Below are positions 47,177-57,208 of a stretch of DNA of 64,000 nucleotides, piece by piece. Below the pieces are notes generated by a model. The model had not been told where the DNA came from. It saw only the letters and a list, made by a program, of their open reading frames with translations, and did not search any database. Position numbers and translations under genes: made by a program. The number at the start of each line of letters is the position of its first letter. The first letter of the stretch is position 1. The DNA lies in the NCBI GenBank assembly GCA_002221725.1, contig NJFT01000070.1, forward strand, positions 114,367-178,366. The letters are read 5' to 3'. Origin of the DNA: Scedosporium boydii. Lineage: Eukaryota; Ascomycota; Sordariomycetes; Microascales; Microascaceae.

Positions 47177-48219
47177 ATCCCAGGATTGATAGCGTCGATG
47201 CGACGGCGAAATAGCTGCAAGTGTTGGGGTTTCTCTGTTCTTGGCTTGTCGAGAAGAGACTTGAAGCTCTAAGCTTTCTGGCGGTGCAGTTGTTGACGCG
47301 TGGGAAAAAAAAAGAGATGGGAATGCTATCTCTGTTCTGGGGTGTGGGGGATTTGTCCGGTTTTGTGCTTGACAGAATTGACAGATATCAAGCGGTCGTT
47401 GGGAAAGTGCACTCGAGAGATATCAAGATTTACTCTAGAGGAGTTTCTTCTTGGTCTCCGGGTGTGTTGAGTGGGAATAGAAAATTAAACCTTCAAAACG
47501 AGGGAAGGTGTTATGGGGGTCGGAAGCGGTAGGAAACAGATGAACCCTCGGCAAACTTGCGCGGCCTCCTCGACTCTTCCTCGGTGAGAGGAAGAACCTC
47601 AGGAGTCGTCCTATGCGGCAGCTGGTGGTTGTTGGGAAACAAGGGGGACTGGTGTTGCAAGGGGGAAGACTCGAAGAGCGGAATGTCGAGACGCTTATGG
47701 GGCGACTTCAGAATCGGCGGGGGGAGGAAGAAAGTTGATGATATGGAAGGTTTTGCGAACGCTGAAATCTTGGTCACTGACGAAGTCTACGGCCTCGAGA
47801 GCCGTGGTGGATGCGGCGCCTTTGAGAACGACCAAAGGCGGAGTCGAGTCGATTTTATTGTTGTAGACGTTGAAAGTCGGCAGACATTCAAGATGCGAGA
47901 AGCCGCAAGTCAAAAGGGGGAAAATCGAGAGTCGGCGTTGTTTCTAAATATCTCAAGAGAGATGATACGATCGGAGCGAGACAGTAACGTCTTCTAGAGA
48001 GAGAAGAATGTGTGTGGTTTTGGACAATTGGAAATACGAAGAGGTGAAGTGCGGTAAGCGGAGGTGGGAGGTGGATGGGCGAGGTCGTTGTAGTGGGTCG
48101 TGCTGCCTTTTATTGTTTTTTGCCCCTCCCTCACAATTTTTTTTTTCTTGCTCTGCACTTTCTATTTTGGAAATTCTGTGCTCCACTGTGCTGCAAAAGA
48201 TCTGGAAGGAACAGAACGC
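47177..48219 (-). promoter_or_regulatory. Long ATG-depleted putative 5' leader of SPE1
   Basis: Reading the SPE1 strand for 1,043 nt upstream of its start, I find a single ATG, at 47887. The opposite strand has about 15 ATGs over the same stretch. The strand is also pyrimidine-rich. This asymmetry is what a long transcribed leader under selection against upstream starts would show. Polyamine control through the 5' transcribed region of the ODC gene is known in Neurospora; transcription start and any 5'-UTR intron cannot be fixed here. Confidence 0.6.
47855..47887 (-). promoter_or_regulatory. 10-codon upstream ORF in the SPE1 leader
   Basis: The only ATG in the leader opens MSADFQRLQQ followed by TAA, about 680 nt before the SPE1 start. 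Its context (T at -3 and T at +4) is weak, which would favour leaky scanning. A regulatory role is inference. Confidence 0.5.
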
Positions 48220-50399
48220 CATTGCAGTGGTGTGCATGGGGACAGTACATGTACATATGTGCAATACAAGGTACTTGTCATGCTTCGTCAAGCCCGGCAG
48301 TGCTCACTGACAAATGCAGTAGTTGAGGTGCAAGTGGGGCCAGGGTCGTCGAGTCAATGGACAAAGTGTTTGTACTTGTACCTCAATGACGAGTTCGAAC
48401 GTGTGTTGCAGCAAGCGGATTGGACAATTTCGCAAGGGGCAGGAACAGAATGACAATGATTGGGAACTTGCTGCATCAATTGATGGAAACGGACAAAGTA
48501 CCGGGTCACCGTCAGGGTCAAGAAGGAGCGGGCAGAGATGATTGATTCAACTGATGCCATACAACTGCGAAGTATACGAAGTAACATTTCATCCAGGTAT
48601 CACAGGTATCACGGGCATCTGGCATCACTGGTCTTGGGAGTGAAGAGAACAACAAACACTTGATCACTTACACTTGGTAATCCAATGAAGAAAAGTAGCG
48701 AGGCTTCGATAAAGGCAGGATTAAGTTTAAATGCGACGAAAGTACTTCACAATTCAGCATCTGAACTTCTGAAGCTCCGCTATTGATCAACCCAACGCCA
48801 TGTCACCGCCCATTTGACAGTGCCTCACCAGTGTGCCGTGCTCGGCAAGGGCGAAATGGAAAATGCAAATTCGAGGGTCCCTAAAGTCCCCGAGTCTGAA
48901 TCAGAGCCAATTATTTCGTTGATGTTTCTGAGCTAGTGTGTGGAAAGAGGGCACCCGAGTGGGCTGGTCGTGGCGGGGTGAGATCAAAATGGAGGGGAAC
49001 AATTGAATGGTCAATGGCAGCGACTTCAAATGGAGCTCTGAAAGGTCGATGCGATGGCGGGGCTCCAGACAAATGCAATGGACCGAGACCTCAGCGGAAG
49101 CTCGAAAAAAAAGCTTGAGCCAGACGGGTCCTGTTAACATTGAGCCTATGCCACGCCACCGACTTTTGCGAAGTAGTTTATTTCGTAGTCATCATCATCC
49201 CAGGCACAACGAACTAATCCTATAATTCCTTTCCGAGATCATCCAAGGACCCAACAAACACGCTCCGTAGTTTGAGCTGATTTCCCCCATCTGAAATCAC
49301 CCCATTGATCGTTCCTGGCTTCCGAACCTAGTTCAATATCCTCATAATTTTGACCATGAGAAGCAGGCTTTTTCCCTCCCCGCCCCGTGGACAGGAGACA
49401 TGACATCCCCTCTCAAATCCCGACCCCCTCGACCTCCACCAATTATTAGGTATTAGGGCTCGCTAGTTGGCAACAGATGGCACACCACACGATACAAGAT
49501 GCCATCATCTCTCCCCGTACCAAGGACATTTAGAGCCGAGCTCTCACGTCGAGCTTCCCAAGTAACTGTGTCCTCGGTGCCCGTCTATTCCATGTCCACG
49601 CCATGTCCCGGATCTAGATCGTGAAGCGGTCTAGTGCAGTTGCAGTTGCAGTTGCAATGTAGCGAGCGCCGATTCGGACGGGGAAGCGGCAGGAGAGCTG
49701 CTCTCTCCCCTCCCCTCTCCTCCTCTCCTCCTCTCCCTCTCAGCCAACAGCTAATATCGGACTGACGACTCACCAGACCGCAATATCCATTGCGCAGTAG
49801 CGTGTCTCTCCCGTCACTTTTCATATTTCTCCCTGCTTCGTACTTCGTTTGTAACAGTCTCCGTTTCCGTTCACGCCCTGCTACTATCGAGAAATCCTCC
49901 ATGCCCCTTGCCCCTTTGCCCGCTTGGTTACTCGCTCAACCTCGGCGCTGAGGGCAGGTGATATGCTCTGCTCTGCTTCATGGATTGTACTAAAGTACTC
50001 CCAACTCCAATGATTCGTCGAGTACATATATGGCAGTCCCAGAGGTTGCGGTATGGAGCTGCCCTTACCGTCGTTGTGCTCGCATCGACAAGGACATAAT
50101 AACTCTAGTCCCGACCGAACAATCAACATGAAGAATCCAACGACATGGGGTGCCCTCTCTCCCCCCTCCCCTCTTTTCTTGAACAGCACTGCACGTTGAG
50201 CTTGAGCTCTAAAAGTCCAAGAGGAACGGTGGGGATCTCTGCGCGTTGCCATACATTAGATCTCGCTGCTCGTCTCACGCCGCAGCATGCACGAGCCCAT
50301 TATAGCACGAGCCGTAGACTCCCTTTTTTGTTCATACCTCCCCCTCTAGCTGCATTAAATAGCGCTTTGACTGAGGCACCTAGTATATATCGTGAGAAC

Positions 50400-50815
50400 T
50401 GTCATCCTCGTAACAAGAGGATAAGACACGACCAGAAGGCATCAATTCCAGCGAGATACTTGTACGAGGGACCAGTGCCTACTCGATATCCCCTCAAGCT
50501 CGATGAAGAGGAGAGTTTCAAGCAATGTCTCTTCTTCGATAGGACTTTAATAGATCCCGCCGTTCTTATGTCGGTGACTGTAGTGAAGAAGCTCTTTGCG
50601 CTGGAGGATTTTGAAATGAAGATGTACAATAGGATATAACCGAATCCTGATCCCCAATGCGGCTTCGAAGAATCCAATCTTAGGCAGGCTATGGCGGGCT
50701 ACGAGCATGGATCAGTGTTTTGCGAACTCGAGCCGAACGAGGCTTCCGCCTACGAAGCCTCCAAAGGCTGGTTCACCTTGGCAAAGGGAGCGGGGAGACC
50801 AGTCGATGTTTAGAT
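50400..50815 (+). pseudogene. Possible coding relic
   Basis: A frame reading SIPARYLYEGPVPTRYPLKL and FFDRTLIDPAVLMSVTVVKK stops at 50639. In-frame continuation past that stop (CGFEESNLRQAMAGYEHGSV, ASAYEASKGWFTLAKGAG) again looks protein-like until 50813. One stop inside an otherwise protein-like run suggests a decayed gene. I do not recognise the family, and it may be chance. Confidence 0.25.
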
Positions 50816-51054
50816 GGGTTGGGGATTTGAAGAGTATCGAGCTTCTGAAGACATCTTCTATTTGAGGTACTAGCACACTATCAAGCATCAATTTTCAAGC
50901 ATGGACATCCATTCCGGCGCGGGCAGTGACTTCTCCTTTACCTGTGTATTCCTTTAAAGCTATTTTCTGGCCCCGTCGAACCCGACAACAAATGGATGTT
51001 CCATTCCTCATTAGATGGGCGGCAATGCCTCCATCTTGTTTCCATGCTGGAACC

Positions 51055-51333
51055 TCACTGGCCTATCGTCCCCTCTGGACAACAGCTCGATGCCTTCCAA
51101 TACAATTTCGAGTCTTCGTCCTCAAAGCGGTAAAAGAAAGACTTCCCTGGACCACTTGAATGCTCACGAATCTGAGAGAGAACCCCTGGGAAGACAGCAC
51201 GCAACATCCTCCCCATGGCATCGGTGATAAGCGGCTTATCGCTAAAGAGCGCACGTCTTGGTTGTCTCAACCTACTATGAGGAACGGCGACTTTGACGAC
51301 AGTCATCCAGAAGGCCTGGAGCATGCCGCACAA
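51055..51333 (-). pseudogene. Possible coding relic
   Basis: A minus-strand frame contains DKPLITDAMGRMLRAVFPGV and SFFYRFEDEDSKLYWKASS, which looks like real protein, but it ends after about 90 residues and has no credible start context or neighbouring exon. The family is not recognised. It could be the remnant of a gene displaced near the NACHT-WD40 locus. Confidence 0.25.
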
Positions 51334-51653
51334 CGCTGCAGGGGACTATGCGCTATTACTTGAGGCGTAAGGATTGAAAGTTGCAGCACCTACTTCGTAG
51401 GCTATTTCAGGAAGCATGCACCGTCAATCCATGGAGTGCCACTCTTGATATCCTAGTAAGTCCGGCAAAAGACTTAATTCAAAAGTTACTATGACTACGG
51501 GTAAGTGCTCGGCATCTATGATAACTCGCCGTGACCAGTCGTGGCTTTCGTTTACTTACACGTCCTTGCCTTTTCGTCCCGAAAAGTATCCACCTTCATC
51601 GTCATTACATCTCCACAGCTCAAAATTCGAAGAAGAATAAATGAGAATAAATT

Positions 51654-54600
51654 TCATGTAAGCCTAGGTGCTCCGGAAAACCTCAATATAACGACCCTCC
51701 CGGAACCGCAGCCGACCACCACCCTCATCCGTGACACAGCCGAGCACAATGGCTGGTAATCTGGGGGCAGCCAAAGTACTGGTGATCCATCCCAGCTGAT
51801 CCATTGTCCAACTGGAGATTCGGGAGTTAAGCTATAGCCGTCACAATGCGCTCCTAGCATTAAAGGCTGCGTTTCGGCTTGGGGGGTTTGAAAGGAACCG
51901 TCGAGGGCTGGGGTTGAGGTGAAGGGATATGAACTATGGCCTAATCTTATATAACCGATATTCGTGATAAGATGCGAGGAACTGGGGCTAAATGATATTA
52001 TGTTCAGTGGGAGGTCCCAACTAGTGGTCTCGCGGGTGTACGCGTAGACCTCATCACCAGTGGTTTCCACATCCCAGATCTTAATAGCACCGCGAGATGC
52101 TGAAGCAACCAATCTGGAATCGTGCGAGAACGCTACCGACGTGACACCATAGGAATGGCCCTTGAGGGTGCGGATCCCAACTCCCGGTTCCATATCCCAG
52201 ATCTCAACAGTACCGTCATCAGATCCTGTAGCTACAAGCTTGGAATCGTGCGAGAACGCTACCGACGTGACACCATAGGAATGGCCCTTGAGGGTGCGGA
52301 CCTCACCTCCCGTTTCCACATCCCGGATCTTAACATTGCGGCCCTCGTATCCTGAAGCCACAAGCTTGGAATCGTGCGAGAATACTACCGATGTAATGGA
52401 ATAGTTATACCAATAGGCCTTGAGGGTGCGGACCTCACCACCTGCAGTTCCCATATCCCAAATCTTGACAGTATGGTGAGATGCGGAAGCCATGAGCTTG
52501 GAATCAGGCGAGAACGCTACCGACATGACCAAATTGATGTGGCCCTTGATGGTGTAGACCTCATCTTCTGCAGTTTCCACATCCCGAATCTTAATAATAC
52601 CGTCATCAGATGCTGAGGCTAGGAACTTAGAATTAGGCGAAAACGCTACTGACGTGACCCGATCGCCATGGCCCTCGAAGGTGGTAAGGTCGACAACATT
52701 ATCACTCGCTTCCATATCCCAGATCTTAACAGTACGGTCCCAGGATGCTGAAGCCACGAGCTTGGAATCGTGTGAGAACGCTACTGATGTGACCAGATTA
52801 CTATGGCCCTCAAGGGTGGCAAGGTTAACTCCATTGCCCGTGTCCAAATCCCAGATCTTAATAGTGCGCCGGGATGCTGAAGCCACGAGCTTGAAATCCC
52901 GTGAGAATGCTATTGACCGGGTCCAAAAGTCGTCGCCCTCAGGGGTGGTGAGGTTAGCCAGATTGCCCGTTTCCACATCCCAGATCTCAGCAGTATTGCG
53001 GGATATTGAAATCACGAGCTTGGAATCGTGTGAGAAAGCTACCGATGTGACCGTATCGATGTGGCTTTCGAGGACGCGGGCCTCACCCCTTGTTCCCTCA
53101 CCACCTGCGGTTTCCACATCCCAGATCTTGACAGTTTGGTCACAGGATCCTGAAGCCACGAGTTTGGAATCGTGCGAGAATGCTACTGATGTGACCTTAT
53201 CGCTATGGCCCGTGAGGCTGCAGACCTCGCCGCCCGTAGTCACTTCCCAGATCTTAACAGTACGGTCCCAGGATGCTGAAGCCACGAGCTTGGAATCGTG
53301 TGAGAATGCTACTGATGAGACCGCATCGATGTGGCCCCCGAGGACGCGGACCTGGCCTCCCGTTTCCACATCCCAAATCTTAACGGTACGGTGGGATGCT
53401 GAAGCCACAAGCTTGGAATCGTGCGAAAAAACTACCGATGTGATCAAATTGATGTGGCCCTCGAGGATGTGGCCCCCGAGGACGCGGACCTGGCCTCCCG
53501 TTTCCACATCCCAAATCTTAACAGCGCCATCATAGGATCCTGAAGCCACGAGTTTGGAATCGTGCGAAAACACTACTGACATGACCCAATGGTTATGGCC
53601 CCCGAGGGTTTGTAAACACGGGCTCCATGCACTCTCGAGAGTTGGTTTAGTAGTAACCCATGATGGTTCCTCATTCTTGAACATGCTCCGGACTAAACTC
53701 TGGGTTGGGCTGAAGAGTAAGGCCGACGTATATGTCTGAAGAGGGGCGTTCTCAATTATCCACTGATTACGTCGAATGAATCGATATGCATCGTGGATAA
53801 AGTGAGATAGCTTGGATTGGGGTGATTGTTCCTGTACTAATTAGTTTTATTTCAATGTAATTATATCGGGACTTGACTAACCCTGAGTAAGTTCCTAAAA
53901 CTCTTCACTGAGAGGATAGCTTCGGGCATAGCTCGTATGAGGCTTGACGCCTCTAGCCAGTGGAGGAAGTGGCTCTCAAGGAAGCGGAAAACTGGGCCAT
54001 CGTCACCGAGATGATGCCTGTGCTTGCTACCACTGCCTTCTGAGAATGCTTCACAAAGATGATTGATCCAGTGAACGCAACAGTAGCGCAAGGCGGCTAA
54101 TGGGTCCGGCGTTGGTATTTTGACATCATCAGTGAATTGACCGAGTTGTGGGATGGCGTAGATGTTCCGTTGCAGCGGACAGCTTGATAGGGCCTGGATT
54201 GAACGGAAATATAGAGCATGGTGCATTGCCTCTTGACCTTCAGGATAAACGCTAGCTTTCGAGGATAAATAGTCTTTGACTGACTGGTGAATGACATATA
54301 CGGATTGGTCCTTGACTGTGAGGAAGGAGCCACAGGAGGCGACGATGAGTCGAACGTACGCCGGATTATCCGAGATTTCCGGAGGTAGTCCCGATAAGAT
54401 GCCTAGCTCAGCAAGAGTGAGAGGTCGACGGGCCAGCACCACTGTTGCTAGCACAGGTTGACAAAGATCCCATTCGCTCCCCGCTGACGGCTCGATCTGG
54501 GAAATCATGCGATCATATAGGCCGTTTAAGCCGCTAGGGATGCCCTCAGCAACTTGTTGTACACGCCAAGGTTGTGCTTTGCTAAGCTCTTCAGCAACAA

Positions 54601-56598
54601 GGGCAACCCAGAGGAATGTGCCGTCTGCCTTCCTGCGCATGATATCCCGCACTATGTTTCTTTCCTTCTCGTCATCTCGCAGCACCCGCAGCTCTGAGAT
54701 TTTGTGATCGATGAACTTGTTGACTGCGTCAGCCACCTGCTCTGCGTTCCCAGTGATTTCCAAGGATAATTTAGTTCCCGAAGCGCCCTGGAGACCATAA
54801 TCAATCTCGCCCTTATTTCGGCTGGAGACAACCCATCTAGCTCGAGACCTGGTCGTGCGGAGGATGAGCTTTAGGAGGCGGTCTTGATCCACGATGCACT
54901 CGTCAAGGGCGTCGACTACAATTAGAACTTTGCCAAGGCTAGTATCGCCGAGCATTCGTTCTAGGATACTTGACAATGCGTAGAATGCATTGCCATCCTC
55001 TAAAAGCCCGCGTCCCGCACGATCATAATCTCTCTGAAGGTGCGTGATGAGGTTCGGACACCGACATGCGAGCATATATACCAAGCCCCTCACAACAGCA
55101 GTAGCATTGTTAAGCTTCTCGTCTGTGCCCTGGCAGAAGAAATAGGCGAGGGTGGTGATACCGCTGGCCTTTGACAAAGCATCTTTCCCCAGCCGTGCTA
55201 CCTTCCGCTCTAGCTCGTCGACAATAGTGATTAGAAGCATTGTCTTGCCCTTTCCTGGGTCGCCTTTGATCCATAATAGGTTAATGTTATCATCTTCGAT
55301 CCATTTTCGGAAATCTTTGTGGCCAAGAATCCAGTTGGAGGCGCCTTTGAATAGACCCCCTTTCGTATCCTCAATGCGCTCTTTGTCATGGCGAGGATCA
55401 GTTAGCCGCAGGTCGGAAAGGCATTTCACAATCTTGTCGTCTTGTCGCCAGGCCTCCTGCTTTGTTATCTGATCCTGGAGGTCTGCGCAAAGCCTTTCAA
55501 AGGATTCATATTGGGCGTTTGCATGCTTCGCGATGTCCCTGAGCGATTGCTTGATATCCTCGCTGCTATATTTGTCGATGTCCTGCTGGACGACTTGCTC
55601 AGCTTCCTTGATGGATTTCACGGTGCCTTCCCAGTCGTCAAGCTTAATTAAATTGCGAAGAAATCCGATAACTCGTTCTCGGTAGTAATAGCAGACGCTC
55701 TTCATTTGGTACGTCAGGAATGCTTTGTAGAGGGAGATGATGTGCTTCTTCAGTTCGCCCTGTAGCGGGATGTGCGTCCCGTGGGGCGTCTCGAGAAGAT
55801 TTGACAATTCCCAGTACCAGTCCATCCTTGAAAGAACGTAGGATATTCCGCTTCGATTGGCAATTGCCTCGTTTATTGGGTTTTCAAGGACCTGTAAAAG
55901 TCAGTAGAGCGCCCCGCGCCGTGTCGACATACGGAAGACGAAGGCTTACCTGCAGCAGCAAGCACACACCGCCCCAGACTGCCGCTGCTTCCGGGGCGTT
56001 CTTGAGCGCCTTTCCTACAAATTCCTTCACTGAAGGCTTCTTCACGGCAGCCTCCGTCCCGGTCTTCTTTAAGCCAACCTCAACGACTCGGACCATTTGC
56101 GCCCGTTTCCGGGAAGCGTCCATCTGGTCGTCTCTAACACCTTCTGATTGTGAAGTAGAGCCATATTGGGACGCGGTGTGCAAGATAATAGCTTCGTATT
56201 CATCCACCAACTTCTCGTTCTCGCCTTTCACCTCGTCGTATGCCTGGGCCCAGAGCTGGCTGGCGAAATTGTGAGAGTTGTCGGTTTCGGGAGTGGGATT
56301 ATTCTGGTCCTGTGCGGTGACTGATTAGTTAAACAGAACGGAGGTCTCGAAGGTACTAATAACATAGAATAGGAGTTGGAAAAGGTAGTCGGACAGATTC
56401 GTGGTTCTGTTCCTGGTCTGCCGGCAGAGTGAGCCGGGTGTGAATCTCCGGAGGCTCCTCAGCAGCTTGGGCGGAGGCGGAGACGGGGACGGAGACAGAT
56501 GACGTAAGGCTTGAGGCAGGTCCCTCCGTCGAGCTCGCATAAGCGCGGCTAGACCGCCCCTTCTGGATTGTTTTCAAGCTCTTCTTTAGCCGCTTCAT
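51654..56598 (-). CDS. NACHT-WD40 STAND protein (HET-E/NWD-like), first exon apparently disrupted
   Basis: Exons 56309..55950, 55891..53882 and 53831..51654 join in phase 0 and encode about 1,515 aa. They comprise an NWD-type NACHT N-terminal domain, a NACHT NTPase (Walker A GDPGKGKT near 55260, Walker B KVLIVVDALDEC) and a linker ending APLQTYTSALLFSPTQSL. Twelve WD40 repeats of about 43 aa follow (most reading SVAFSHDSKLVASAS ... KIWDVET), then a divergent terminal blade. The family mediates heterokaryon incompatibility and non-self recognition. The first exon is odd: the start MKRLKKSLKTIQKG at 56598 is out of frame with NLSDYLFQLLFY at 56399-56364, and the donor there would be GTTATT. A one-base shift or a different start is needed. 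Confidence 0.85.
52080..53640 (-). repeat. Twelve tandem WD40 repeat units, period about 126-129 nt
   Basis: Twelve blades repeat with near-identical nucleotide blocks. Two adjacent copies share about 60 nt almost unchanged near 52111 and 52240 (129-nt spacing). A 57-nt perfect direct repeat lies at 53328-53384 and 53466-53522. High internal identity at DNA level indicates recent unit exchange or duplication. Confidence 0.9.
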
Positions 56599-57208
56599 GA
56601 TTTTGCGGTCCAGTCCATGATGCAGATAAGAGAACAGCGAGATAGGTTTGGTGAGCTGCGGTGATTGTCCGCGATGAGGAGCTGAGTCCTCACTTCACAC
56701 CAGGCTCCATGAAGGAGTTCGACCCCGCTTTCTGCAAGCTTGGCTAGCCAGGCTGTACGAGTTGCATCCCTTTCGCCAATCGCACCCGTGGGCTCCCAGC
56801 CTGGCTGGCGGATGCGATTTTCATCTCGTTGAGTGGCGTCACACTGTATCCTTGTTCACATGACTTGAACACTGCCAAGTCCTAGGACGAGGATGTTCGG
56901 AGCGAGGTGGCCTCCATAAGGGGATGGCATCTTCATCCAGATTCCGAGCTTCGTGACGAGTGATAGGATCCCGTAGACAAACAAATAAGATGCTGTTTTA
57001 CCACATCGGTCACGATAAGAGAGCGCCGAGTAATGCCGTCGACTCAGAGCAGCTCAAAGAAACCGCCCTTCGGACAAGATACGGAGGTCACGGGGATCGT
57101 TCCCTTCATCTACTGTGAACCTATTCCCCCTTTTCGAGATCCTAGGTATCCCCGAGAACTATCCTCGTCTGCATCCACTTCTACTTCCACTCCCACTTCC
57201 ACTTCTCA
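56599..57208. other. Intergenic spacer
   Basis: This contains the NACHT-WD40 promoter and the 3' region of the M16 gene, with a C/T-rich stretch at 57150-57200. No gene is seen. Confidence 0.5.

Larger units (their letters stand above)
48220..51653. other. 3.4-kb gene-poor region with repeats and possible coding relics
   Basis: No intact gene is supported. Two stretches have protein-like frames that break quickly: plus 50400-50815 and minus 51055-51333. A C/T tract spans 49702-49742 and GCAGTT is repeated three times at about 49637-49655. TACTTCGTA-type words occur at 48569-48584, 49836-49847 and 51390-51400. The region separates the ODC promoter from the NACHT-WD40 gene. Confidence 0.45.

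Noticed and set aside
47511..47943. Two overlapping minus-strand frames in the ODC leader, related by +1, which recall antizyme frameshifting
   Set aside because: Neither frame has an ATG, the combined product lacks any antizyme-like domain, and the coding look can come from the pyrimidine-rich leader.
52654..53535. A 293-aa plus-strand open frame across the WD40 repeats
   Set aside because: It is antisense to the NACHT-WD40 gene and only reflects the repeated codon pattern; its residue string is a repetitive mirror of the blades.
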